In this document: piece after piece, positions 1 through 8,120 of the stretch | Layout of the letters: every line of letters starts with the position of its first letter | Position numbering within the stretch: the first letter of the stretch is position 1 | Assembly (NCBI RefSeq): GCF_003925875.1 | Contig: NZ_AP019309.1 | Span: 2,914,001 to 2,978,000 of the forward strand | Source of the DNA: Intestinibaculum porci | Lineage (GTDB): Bacteria > Bacillota_I > Bacilli_A > Erysipelotrichales > Coprobacillaceae | Reading direction: 5' to 3' | Length of the DNA: 64,000 nucleotides | Notes under the pieces: model-generated | What the model was told of the DNA's origin: nothing | The model's database searches: none | The model's input: only the letters and a program-made list of their open reading frames with translations | Position numbers and translations under genes: made by a program

Positions 1-3000
1 TTCTAAGTCCGTCTTCTGCATTTTCAGATGTTCATTTTCATCCTGCATCGTTGGAATAGACGCTTTTAAATCATTGTACTTTTCATTTAAGCTGTTCCAG
101 TTCGTCTTCAGATCATTCTGGGCTTTCATTAATTCCAGATTCATTCGCTGAGACTTCTGATTGGTATCTTTTAGTTTTGTTAACTGGGACGTTAAGGCTT
201 CTTTTTCTTTGCCTAAAGCCTGATGTTCTTCTGTCAGTTTCTGATGATCAGTTGTTAAAGCTTCATGATTCTTACTTAAATCATCTAAAGCCTGCTTAGT
301 TGACGTATAAGAGTTTTCCAAAGAATTAAGCTGACCCGTAATATTTTCTAACTGATCTTTTAAATCCTTTTGCGAAGCGCTTAAGTCATCACGTTCTTTT
401 GCCATTTTTGCCTGATCCGCTTCTAACGCAGAAACCTGATTTGATAAAGTTGTGGCTTTCGCTTCACTCGCTTCTTTTTCATCTGTTAACGTCGCCATTG
501 CAGAGGCTAAAGCACTCTTTTCTTCAACCACTGCTGCCTGCGCTTTCTTTAACTCAGACACTTCTTTACGCAGTGCTTCTAAATCAGATAAATACTGCTG
601 CTTTTCATTTTTCAGCGTATCATTTTCCTCTTCTAAACGTGAGTTATCTAAGCGTAATTCTTTGACGCCTTCTTCTAACTTATCATTGGCATTCTTTAAA
701 CCTGTTAATTCACTATTTAAAGCATCTACCTGACTGTTAGTTTCGGTAACTGATTTATTTAACGCTTTTTTTTCCCGGCTTGCTTCTTCCACCTGATTAG
801 CTAATTCCATCTTATCAGTCTTCAGATCTTCAACCTCTAATTCTAAAGCTGTATAGCTGTTTTCCTGATCTTTCAGTTTAGATTCGAAATAAGTAATCTG
901 TGATTTCAGATATTTTAAGTCTTCCTGGGCTTTCTGATAGTTCGTCGTCAGTTCATCATTGGATTCCGTTAATGACTGATTCTGGGCCATTACCTGATCA
1001 TGACTTTCACTTAAAGAGGCATGGGTTTTCTTTAATTCTTCTAATTCTTTCGCTAAATTTAAAGCATTAGCGCGTAAAGTTGTAGCTTTATTCGCCGCAG
1101 TCACCTTTTCTTCATTTAACGCTGCCACATCTTTTTCTAACCCTTCAGCTTTTTCTTTTAAGCTGTCATAATCACTTTGTAAATGTTCTAAAGATGTCAC
1201 TTTCGCTTCAAATGTCTGCGCCTTTTCATAAGCCGTATTAAAGTCTTCTTCTAACGAAGAATACTTGCTTGTTAATTCATCAAAAGCTTCACTTTTAGCT
1301 GTTAAATCATCATTCAATGTTGCCTTTTCCTGTGATAAGGATGCCACATTACTTAAGGCATTGGTTAACTGATTCTTCACTTCATCTAATGATGACTGTA
1401 ATGAAGTCTTATTTTCCTGTAATTCATTAACCTGCTTTTCATAGTTTTGCGCTTTTTCATAAGCCGTATTAAAGTCTTCTTTTAATGAATCATACTTAGC
1501 TGTTAATTCATCAAAAGCTTCACTTTTAGCTGTTAAATCATCATTCAATGTTGTCTTTTCCTGTGATAAGGAAGCCACATTACTTAAGGCATTGGTTAAC
1601 TGATTCTTCACTTCATCTAATGATGACTGTAATGAAGTCTTATTTTCCTGTAATTCATTAACCTGCTTTTCATAATTCTGCGCTTTTTCATAAGCGGTAT
1701 TGAAATCATCTTTTAAGGAATCATACTTGCTCGTTAACTCATCTAAGTCCCCTGCTTTAACAGTCAAATCATCCTGTAATGATGCTTTTTCTTTCGTTAA
1801 AGAAGCGACGTTGCCTAAAGCAGTGGTTAACTGACCTTTGACTTCCTCTAATGATGACTGTAAATCATTGGTCTGATTTTCAAAACTCTGAGCTTTTTCA
1901 TAAGCAGTATTGAAATCATCCTTTAAGGAATCATACTTGCTCGTTAACTCATCTAAGTCCCCTGCTTTAACAGTGAGATCATCCTGTAATGAAGCCTTTT
2001 CTTTCGTTAAGGATGCCACATTGCCTAAAGCCGTGGTTAACTGACCTTTGACTTCCTCTAACGATGACTGTAAATCATTGGTCTGATTTTCAAAGTCTTG
2101 GGCTTTTTCAGTTACCGTATTAAAGTCTTCCTTTAGGGAATCATACTTACTCGTTAATTCATCTAAGTCCCCTGCTTTAACAGTGAGATCATCCTGTAAT
2201 GAAGCCTTTTCTTTCGTTAAGGATGCCACATTACTTAAGGCATTGGTTAACTGACTCTTCACTTCATCTAATGATGACTGTAATGAAGTCTTATTTTCTT
2301 GTAATTCATTAACCTGAGCTTCATAGTTTTGCGCTTTTTCATAAGCTGTATTGAAATCATCCTTTAAGGAATCATACTTACTCGTTAATTCATCTAAGTC
2401 CCCTGCTTTAACAGTGAGATCATCCTGTAATGAAGCCTTTTCTTTCGTTAAAGATGCCACATTACTTAAGGCATTGGTTAACTGACTCTTCACTTCATCT
2501 AATGATGACTGTAATGAAGTCTTATTTTCTTGTAATTCATTAACCTGAGCTTCATAGTTTTGCGCTTTTTCATAAGCAGTATTGAAGTCTTCCTTTAAGG
2601 AATCATACTTACTCGTTAATTCATCTAAGTCCCCTGCTTTAACAGTGAGATCATCCTGTAATGAAGCCTTTTCTTTCGTTAAGGATGCCACATTGCCTAA
2701 AGCAGTCGTTAACTGACCTTTAATTTCTGATAAAGAGGATGTTAAGCTGTCTTTATCATCGGTTAAATCAGCGACCTGTTTTTCATAGCTTTCTGCCTTT
2801 GTAGTAATATCTTTATACTGCGCTTCTAAGGACTGATACTGACTATCCAATCGGTCATATTCTTCCTGATTGCTTGCTAACTGATCAGAAGCTGTTTCAT
2901 ACTTTTGTTTAAAATCAGCTAAAGCCTGTGTTGTCGCTTCATGGCCTTTCTTTTCTTCTTCCAGGTCACTCTGCATGCTTTGGCTCTTTTCACGTAAAGA

Positions 3001-3756
3001 TTTAGCCATCGCAGAGATTGCGGTTAATTCCGTTTCTTTCTTTTTAAACGCTTCTGATAAAGCGTCTTTTTCACCTGATAAAGACGTCACTTGTTTCTTT
3101 AATTCAGCGAGCTCATGCGTGCCTTGTTCATACTTTTCATTTAATTCCTGATGCGCTGATGTTAACTGTGTTAAACGATCATTGGTATCATTAAAATCAT
3201 TTTGTAATTTGGCATGCGCTGCTAATGCTTGCGACTTTTCATCTTCTAACGCCGCAATCTTCTTTTCTAACGCTTTGTTATTTAAAGACAATTCATCATG
3301 GGTTTTCACTAAAGCATCGTACTGATCTGATAAACGTGCTAAGTGTTCAGCATGGTCTTTAGCTTCATCAGCCTTGGAATCATACTGCCCTTGTAAGTTT
3401 TCATAGTCCTGTTTTAAAGCCGTTAAAGCATCATTTGCTTTCGTGCTTTCACCTTTGTATTTTAGAAGATCATACTTTAATTCTTCTTTTTCTTTTTCTA
3501 ATTTAATATTGTTATACTGTAAACGATCTTTCTCTTCATCATCGGCGGGATGCGTACGTAATTCTTCATTTTCTTTCTTCAGAAAGTCGTTTCGTTCTTT
3601 TAATTTATTAATCTCAGATTCAAGATAATCCTCATAAGACTTCAGTTTCTGATTATATTCTTCTAACTGTTTGTTATGTTCTTCTATATTCTTCACCTTA
3701 GCCTGGATTTTTTTAATCTTTTCACGGATTTGTTCTTCAAATTGTTCTGATGCCAT
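1..3756 (-). CDS. Giant coiled-coil repeat protein (3' end outside window)
   Basis: The minus-strand frame is open from an ATG at 3756 to the window edge: 1252 codons without a stop. A GGAGGT ribosome site lies just upstream of the ATG. The protein starts MASEQFEEQIREKIKK, with no signal peptide or membrane segment in the visible part, and is rich in Lys, Glu, Leu, Ser, Asp and Gln with almost no Pro or Gly, as expected for one long coiled coil. Residues about 320-845 hold tandem repeats of 77 or 70 residues (separate entry). I cannot name a family; such proteins can be cytoskeletal or scaffold filaments, SMC-like rods or surface-protein rods, and the C-terminus that would decide lies outside the window. 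The GNAT gene is upstream on the same strand. The coding frame is certain; the function is unknown. Confidence 0.85.
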   Translation of the reverse strand, partial: MASEQFEEQIREKIKKIQAKVKNIEEHNKQLEEYNQKLKSYEDYLESEINKLKERNDFLKKENEELRTHPADDEEKDRLQYNNIKLEKEKEELKYDLLKYKGESTKANDALTALKQDYENLQGQYDSKADEAKDHAEHLARLSDQYDALVKTHDELSLNNKALEKKIAALEDEKSQALAAHAKLQNDFNDTNDRLTQLTSAHQELNEKYEQGTHELAELKKQVTSLSGEKDALSEAFKKKETELTAISAMAKSLREKSQSMQSDLEEEKKGHEATTQALADFKQKYETASDQLASNQEEYDRLDSQYQSLEAQYKDITTKAESYEKQVADLTDDKDSLTSSLSEIKGQLTTALGNVASLTKEKASLQDDLTVKAGDLDELTSKYDSLKEDFNTAYEKAQNYEAQVNELQENKTSLQSSLDEVKSQLTNALSNVASLTKEKASLQDDLTVKAGDLDELTSKYDSLKDDFNTAYEKAQNYEAQVNELQENKTSLQSSLDEVKSQLTNALSNVASLTKEKASLQDDLTVKAGDLDELTSKYDSLKEDFNTVTEKAQDFENQTNDLQSSLEEVKGQLTTALGNVASLTKEKASLQDDLTVKAGDLDELTSKYDSLKDDFNTAYEKAQSFENQTNDLQSSLEEVKGQLTTALGNVASLTKEKASLQDDLTVKAGDLDELTSKYDSLKDDFNTAYEKAQNYEKQVNELQENKTSLQSSLDEVKNQLTNALSNVASLSQEKTTLNDDLTAKSEAFDELTAKYDSLKEDFNTAYEKAQNYEKQVNELQENKTSLQSSLDEVKNQLTNALSNVASLSQEKATLNDDLTAKSEAFDELTSKYSSLEEDFNTAYEKAQTFEAKVTSLEHLQSDYDSLKEKAEGLEKDVAALNEEKVTAANKATTLRANALNLAKELEELKKTHASLSESHDQVMAQNQSLTESNDELTTNYQKAQEDLKYLKSQITYFESKLKDQENSYTALELEVEDLKTDKMELANQVEEASREKKALNKSVTETNSQVDALNSELTGLKNANDKLEEGVKELRLDNSRLEEENDTLKNEKQQYLSDLEALRKEVSELKKAQAAVVEEKSALASAMATLTDEKEASEAKATTLSNQVSALEADQAKMAKERDDLSASQKDLKDQLENITGQLNSLENSYTSTKQALDDLSKNHEALTTDHQKLTEEHQALGKEKEALTSQLTKLKDTNQKSQRMNLELMKAQNDLKTNWNSLNEKYNDLKASIPTMQDENEHLKMQKTDLE
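1220..2795 (-). repeat. Seven tandem 231/210-bp repeats inside the coiled-coil gene
   Basis: A marker string, (g)cttttt(c)ataagc.gtatt, recurs with its g at 1220, 1451, 1682, 1892, 2102, 2333, 2564 and, degenerate, 2795. Spacings are 231, 231, 210, 210, 231, 231 and 231 bp, that is 77 or 70 codons: 11 or 10 heptads. The two short units lack exactly 21 bp, so the heptad phase of the coiled coil is kept. Copies are near-identical over long stretches, which suggests recent expansion by unequal recombination. Confidence 0.9.
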
Positions 3757-3846
3757 CTCTTTTTACCTCCAATCTGATTATCATCATTTTATCATGTTTA
3801 TAATGTGAGGTATACATTTATTGTCTACTCACCATCTATTTTTCTC

Positions 3847-4425
3847 TTATTCAAAAGGATGTTTAAGCTCTTTAAAAGGAATCAGGGCAGATGGATGTTC
3901 CGGATGTTCTCCCAACATTTTTTCCATCCAGACCATATCATACCAGCGGCCAAATTTATAACCGCACTCATGGAAACGGCCAACCAGCTGATAGCCTAAA
4001 TGTTCATGAAAACGAATGCTGTTATCATCTAAGTAAGGATCCTTTTCACGGGGCGCCGCAATACAGGCATTGACATTAAGAAAGCCCTGCTTACGCAGAC
4101 AGCCTTCTAAAGCTTCGTAAAGGAAGCGGCCAATGTGTTTATGGCGTTCATTGATATCTACATAAATCGACATTTCGACATTATAGGCATAAGCACTGCG
4201 GACATGAAAAGCGCTCGCATAGGCATAGCCCACAATGCGATCATTTTGTAATGCCACGATATAAGGATACATTGTTAAGGTATTGATGATTCGCTGTTTG
4301 AATTCTTCGACACTAGGAACCTCATATTCAAAGGTAATTGCGGTATGTTCGATATAAGGTGCATAAATTTCTAATAAGCGGGATGCGTCATCAGCGCATG
4401 CTTCTCGTAATTTTAAAACAGACAT
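3847..4425 (-). CDS. GNAT N-acetyltransferase, phosphinothricin-acetyltransferase-like
   Basis: This 192-aa protein has the layout of the Pat/Bar-type GNAT family: an N-terminal segment IYAPYIEHTAITFEYE, the acetyl-CoA loop NERHKHIGRFLYEAL (motif A; R-x-x-G-x-G is degenerate as HKHIGR), and a C-terminal HEHLGYQLVGRFHECGYK stretch typical of the family. It should transfer acetyl from acetyl-CoA to a small amine; the natural substrate in such genomes is often methionine sulfoximine-like compounds or is unknown. The start is supported by AGGAGGACGG eight bases upstream. It lies on the same strand as the coiled-coil gene with a 90-bp gap. The family call is good; the substrate is not known. Confidence 0.85.
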   Translation of the reverse strand: MSVLKLREACADDASRLLEIYAPYIEHTAITFEYEVPSVEEFKQRIINTLTMYPYIVALQNDRIVGYAYASAFHVRSAYAYNVEMSIYVDINERHKHIGRFLYEALEGCLRKQGFLNVNACIAAPREKDPYLDDNSIRFHEHLGYQLVGRFHECGYKFGRWYDMVWMEKMLGEHPEHPSALIPFKELKHPFE

Positions 4426-4516
4426 TTTTCCGTCCTCCTAGTTTTATCAAGGATACCACGTTTCGTTATGTTTTACCACTTTTCAAGGCAAATTACCACC
4501 ACCCATAAAAAAATGA

Positions 4517-4565
4517 GCTAACCAAAATGATAGAGTCTCTATATTAATTTGGGGTTTTGGCTAGC
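4517..4565. repeat. Nested inverted repeats in the gap before the IS island
   Basis: GCTAACCAAAA (4517-4527) pairs with TTTTGGCTAGC (4555-4565) with one mismatch. Inside it ATAGAG-T-CTCTAT (4530-4542) is a second perfect palindrome. Three TTTGGGGT strings follow at about 4549-4635. The 347-bp gap 4426-4772 has no convincing gene. This is a candidate left end or subterminal region of the ISL3-type element, but no matching right end was found. Confidence 0.4.
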
Positions 4566-4717
4566 TTTAAAAGTTTTTGGGGTTATGTTCTCAAAGACTT
4601 TTTTCTTTTACAGCTGCGGTTTATGTTTTTGGGGTGCCTGAAATTTGATATACTTGAGATATAGAACAGCAAAATCAAATTGCTCAGTTTATCAAATTCC
4701 TAAGAAAGGCAAAAAAA

Positions 4718-4756
4718 AGATGAAAGCCCATTAAGTTGACCACTTAGCTTTCATCT
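4718..4756 (-). terminator. Rho-independent terminator reading leftward
   Basis: A perfect 10-bp stem (agatgaaagc / gctttcatct, loop of 19) is followed on the minus strand by a run of eight T. It faces out of the IS island and would stop minus-strand transcripts before they reach the acetyltransferase gene, or insulate the element. Confidence 0.7.
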
Positions 4757-4772
4757 GTCCAATAAGAACAAT

Positions 4773-5213
4773 ATGAGTATAATACAAAGACCTAAAAAAA
4801 GCAAACCTTTTCCTCCATCTGAATACATGAAAATAATCGCCAGACTTAATGTCCTAAAGCTTTTAGGAAAGCTATATAACGACACCTTCACTGTGTTTGG
4901 ATTCTACACAAGATATGTGAACATTGACGGAGAACCCGTTGAATACAGAATTATGCGCATCCGCTCTGGAAGAACCGGCAAGACACACGCTGTGCTCTTT
5001 GATTTTATGGTGCCGTATCATCAGATCTCTTCCGAAGATCTGAATGCAGTGATCAGTGGCGATACCGATGATCTTCCTTCCAGCGAAGCATATATCCGAT
5101 GGCTGACCAATGCCATCAGGCTTCACCGCATCACTGATTACGTTAGCGCATGTATGGCCTTCTGCAGAGGACACTTCATTGATAAGTGCGAAACTCTGGT
5201 GGTTGCCGTCTGA
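4773..5213 (+). CDS. Small ISL3-associated accessory protein, DUF6431-like
   Basis: A 146-aa protein upstream of the ISL3-type transposase on the same strand. Its centre, RIRSGRTGKTHAVLFDFMVP, resembles the R-x-R-C-x-x-C-G-K-T-H-A-L-L-P-D-F-x-V-P-Y signature I recall from DUF6431 proteins, which often sit beside transposases; here the two zinc-binding cysteines are Ser and Thr. If so, it is a zinc-ribbon-derived DNA-binding helper that has lost its metal site. No strong ribosome site precedes the ATG. The family link is from memory and needs a profile search; that it is a real gene is likely from its codon-like composition and position. Confidence 0.55.
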   Translation: MSIIQRPKKSKPFPPSEYMKIIARLNVLKLLGKLYNDTFTVFGFYTRYVNIDGEPVEYRIMRIRSGRTGKTHAVLFDFMVPYHQISSEDLNAVISGDTDDLPSSEAYIRWLTNAIRLHRITDYVSACMAFCRGHFIDKCETLVVAV

Positions 5214-5304
5214 CAAATTTATCTGTTTTTTCTCTTAATTTCTTATTAGAATCATTATAATTCTATGCGTATATTTCAAAAATAAAACTCTCACACGACA
5301 TGTT

Positions 5305-5333
5305 TTGAGTTAGTAAGTATTTTCTTCTATTAT
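5305..5333 (+). promoter_or_regulatory. Candidate transposase promoter
   Basis: TTGAGT (5305-5310), a 17-bp spacer and TATTAT (5328-5333) resemble a sigma-70/SigA promoter. It lies about 30 bp before the transposase ATG, which has a strong AGGAGGT ribosome site. Confidence 0.45.
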
Positions 5334-5361
5334 GATATTGTAAGCTTACAGGAGGTCATAA

Positions 5362-6915
5362 ATGAAGAAAAGCAACGATAACGAAATAGTGTTTGCCGAC
5401 ATAATCCCTGGTGAAAACGGCTTAATAGATGGGGATTTCATTCTCCAGCTTTTCAACCTGCATAAAGAAGACGTTGAGGATCTTTCATGCATTCATCAGG
5501 CAGACGGCATTTACGTTTTTATTACGCTAGCCGCAAGAAAGCACGAATGTCCGTACTGCACCACGCCCACCAAAAAAATCAAAGGCTATCACACCAAGAA
5601 GATCACCCATTCGATCTTTCACAACATCAACTGCTATATTGAATACCATGTTAGACGCTATGAATGCACTGCATGCGGCAAAACATTTAATGAAGACAAC
5701 CCCTTCTCAGAAGGCCATTCCACAATCAGTGTGCTGACCGTGTATAATGTCCTGACTGCATTGAGAAATCCTAAGCTGAGCTATGAGGATGTCGCCAAAA
5801 CGTTTAATATTTCTGCCTCTTCGGTAATGATCATATTTGACAGACACGTTCAGATTCCCAGAAAGCCGCTTCCCAAGTATATTCTAATCGACGAAGTTCA
5901 TGCCGTTGACAGCCGCGATTCAAAGTATGCGTGCGTTATCATGGACTTTGTAACGCAGGACATCATCGACATTCTGCCAACAAGAAGAAAGGAGGATCTT
6001 GTCAGATACTTCACTCTTATTCCCCGGGAGGAGCGTGAAAAAGTTGAAATCATCTGCTCTGACTGCTGGAAAACCTATCGTGAAATCACCAGGATATGCT
6101 TTCCTAACGCTATCCATGCCTGCGATGAATTTCACATCATTCAGATTTTTACAGAAATTTACAAAGGATTGCGAGTTGATACAATGAAGGCCGCTAAAAA
6201 TAAGCGTGACAAGCTCGAAAAGTATCTCACTACCCCTAACGGCCGCAAGTATCTCAACCACGAATGGAATAAATATGACATCCAGCATTATCTTCTCAGC
6301 AAGTGGAACTGGCTTCTGATGAAGTCTGATGAATATAAAAGCAAAGATAACAAGAAAAAAAAGAAGAAAAAAGGCAAGCACGCTGACGATGAGGAGCTGC
6401 CTATCCTGGATCCTAACAGAGCAAAGAAGATGAACAAAAAGCTGGGCAGATATCTCAATTTCTATGATATCCATAACCTTCTGATTGAAACCAATCCTGA
6501 TCTGGCTGAAGCGGAAAACTTCTACGACAAGCTTAGAGCGTTTTACCACACAATCAGCTACAATGAAGCCAGAGAAGCGCTCAATTCCCTGATTGGAGAC
6601 CTGAGAATGTCTAACGTTCCTGAAATATGCGGATATGCCAGCACCCTCAGCGAATGGAAAAAATCAATCGTCAATTCGTTCATCATTATTGACGATACGG
6701 GCACTCATATTTCGACCGGGAAAATTGAATCACGGAATAAAATCATCAAAGACGTAAAGAGGGCTTCAAACGGTGTGAGAAACTTCCAGAGATTCAGAAA
6801 CCGCTGCCTCTTTGCGATAAACACAGATACGCCAATCTACATGCCTTATACGCCTAAAAGAAGAATTGATGACGATAATGATCGCAGCAATAAATCTAAA
6901 AAAACAAGCAAGTAA
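5362..6915 (+). CDS. ISL3-family transposase
   Basis: A 517-aa DDE transposase. Two CxxC pairs (residues 63-66 and 102-105) form the N-terminal zinc ribbon of ISL3 transposases, followed by a helix-turn-helix-like stretch (about 140-165). Catalytic-domain motifs follow in the usual order: IDEVHAVD (D177), CSDCWKTY (D234), HACDEFHI (D255), and the late STGKIESRNKIIK with the catalytic Glu. Unusually, an insertion near residues 325-345 contains a run of seven lysines, and the C-terminus ends in a basic, Asp/Ser-rich tail. The enzyme cuts and joins the element's ends. The frame is intact, so it is potentially active. Confidence 0.9.
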   Translation: MKKSNDNEIVFADIIPGENGLIDGDFILQLFNLHKEDVEDLSCIHQADGIYVFITLAARKHECPYCTTPTKKIKGYHTKKITHSIFHNINCYIEYHVRRYECTACGKTFNEDNPFSEGHSTISVLTVYNVLTALRNPKLSYEDVAKTFNISASSVMIIFDRHVQIPRKPLPKYILIDEVHAVDSRDSKYACVIMDFVTQDIIDILPTRRKEDLVRYFTLIPREEREKVEIICSDCWKTYREITRICFPNAIHACDEFHIIQIFTEIYKGLRVDTMKAAKNKRDKLEKYLTTPNGRKYLNHEWNKYDIQHYLLSKWNWLLMKSDEYKSKDNKKKKKKKGKHADDEELPILDPNRAKKMNKKLGRYLNFYDIHNLLIETNPDLAEAENFYDKLRAFYHTISYNEAREALNSLIGDLRMSNVPEICGYASTLSEWKKSIVNSFIIIDDTGTHISTGKIESRNKIIKDVKRASNGVRNFQRFRNRCLFAINTDTPIYMPYTPKRRIDDDNDRSNKSKKTSK

Positions 6916-7104
6916 TGATGCTTCATCATGAACCCTGCAGCCGCACTACCGGCACGTATATACTCCGCGGCATTAGCGATCATGTCAACGCATCGTCTCT
7001 GCAATGAGAATCATTTTTAAAGCCGTGCCGGCACTTATATCATCAACATTAAACATTGACAACTGAATAACGCATATACATCAGAGATGCATCATTAATT
7101 ACTA

Positions 7105-7189
7105 AGCCACTGGATAATGCCTGGGAATGGCTTATAAGCTTTCATTACTCCTCATTTGGCAGTCCAGTGGCTGCAAATGAGGATTTTTT
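7105..7189 (+). terminator. Terminator hairpin whose loop pairs upstream (attenuator-like leader)
   Basis: CCTCATTTGGCAG (7150-7162) pairs with CTGCAAATGAGG (7171-7182), followed by six T: a Rho-independent terminator. The eight-base loop plus two flanking bases (7163-7172, TCCAGTGGCT) are perfectly complementary to AGCCACTGGA at 7105-7114, so a pseudoknot or an alternative fold is possible. It precedes the 7226 gene by 36 bp. The rest of the gap 6916-7104 holds a CCGGCACG / CGTGCCGG inverted pair (about 6952 and 7022) and no gene. Confidence 0.6.
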
Positions 7190-7225
7190 ACAAGTCAATT
7201 CATATACAGGAAAGGAGAATTAACT

Positions 7226-7723
7226 ATGGCAATGAAAGACTATGAAATCAGCTCAGATCCTCTTACAGAGAAGGATGATGACTATGATCCGGAAATGTAC
7301 GAAGACGGCAGCACAGAAGCGATGGGAGCATACTATACCTATATCGCTAATTCACTGTCCAGAATCAAAACAGCGCTAAGCGCAACCTCCAGCAGCAAGA
7401 AAATAAAGGAACTGATGTCATCGGATGAAAACATTAATATTTATCAGATGCTTATTGATGATCCCCGCCTCATGAAGGATATAAGAGAGGCAATGAGCAG
7501 TGATATCATTAAGCCTTTTGACGAGGATAACCTGTTAGAATTATACATGAATAAAGTATCAGATTTAATCAGCCAGATTGAATACGTATATCCTGAAATA
7601 TATATGACTCTTATGCACAAGATACTCCCATACAGCGTAGCATCATATTATGATCAGATGGTTTCCGAAGAAAACGACAGGGATTTTGAATATGCCATCC
7701 AGGATGATGATGTACAGTTCTAA
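7226..7723 (+). CDS. Acidic hypothetical protein between two IS elements
   Basis: A 165-aa, strongly acidic, soluble protein; a clear AAGGAGAA ribosome site lies just before the ATG at 7226. It has no recognisable motif. The N-terminus is Asp/Glu-rich (DDDYDPEMYED) and the middle is helical, with MSS/SSDE repeats. It lies between the ISL3 transposase and the IS110 element, behind the attenuator-like hairpin, so it could be a third gene of the first element, a cargo gene or a neighbour. I do not recognise it. Confidence 0.65.
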   Translation: MAMKDYEISSDPLTEKDDDYDPEMYEDGSTEAMGAYYTYIANSLSRIKTALSATSSSKKIKELMSSDENINIYQMLIDDPRLMKDIREAMSSDIIKPFDEDNLLELYMNKVSDLISQIEYVYPEIYMTLMHKILPYSVASYYDQMVSEENDRDFEYAIQDDDVQF

Positions 7724-7783
7724 AAATGTGCATAACTGTATCGCTTTGAATGCAGTGAAAACAGCATAATAAGAGCATAAAAA

Positions 7784-8110
7784 GAAGGAAACTCGTTATT
7801 TCCTTCTCGTATAATATGTTTGTAATTTGATTAATGAATCATCGCTAGTAATTGATGATTCTTTAGATTTGAATATACACTTCAAATCCAGGATAATAGA
7901 TTCTGTTTTGAACCTAAGGTTGTATTCTTTCCTCCTGCGGCCCCTATGGGATGTCCGCTTCAGAAAGACTTATTCCTCAGCCAAAACAGTTCTTTATACC
8001 CTAATGAGTTTGTTGAAGCTTTGTTTGCATTGTCTTCTTATTTTCGAGGTCGCGTTTGTCTTGGCTTAGAGGTGCAGTTCAAAACAAATTACTATCAATT
8101 TATGAAATGA
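7784..8110 (+). ncRNA. Candidate bridge-RNA region of the IS110 element
   Basis: The 397-bp gap 7724-8120 directly before the IS110 transposase has no convincing gene but has ordered structure: an 8-bp hairpin (7784-7791/7799-7806), a TATAAT box at 7810-7815, then 8-bp hairpins GAATCATC/GATGATTC (7836-7843/7854-7861) and GATTTGAA/TTCAAATC (7866-7873/7881-7888), and a GCGG/CCGC helix with an internal CCC/GGG (7937-7958). In IS110-group elements a structured bridge RNA with target- and donor-binding loops is encoded between the left end and the transposase gene, which is where this lies. Its limits and loops are not proven. Confidence 0.45.
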
Positions 8111-8120
8111 GGTACTTATC

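Larger units (their letters stand above)
4773..6915 (+). mobile_element. ISL3-type insertion element, ends not resolved
   Basis: The transposase gene 5362-6915 and probably the gene at 4773-5213 make up an ISL3-family element. I could not find a matched pair of terminal inverted repeats or a target duplication, so the limits given are only the coding core. The real element may begin near 4510 and end between 6915 and 7780. Confidence 0.5.

Noticed and set aside
399-733. Plus-strand frames within the coiled-coil gene
   Set aside because: Antisense shadows of a repetitive minus-strand frame of 1252 codons.
1220-2795. CRISPR-like periodic repeat
   Set aside because: The period is 210/231 bp with no spacers; it lies in a coding frame in multiples of 21 bp.
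5920-6549. A 209-codon minus-strand frame in the ISL3 transposase gene
   Set aside because: Antisense to a well-supported transposase with zinc ribbon and DDE motifs.
7827-8069. An 80-codon frame before the IS110 transposase
   Set aside because: Unlikely composition, no ribosome site, and it overlaps the hairpins of the putative bridge-RNA region.
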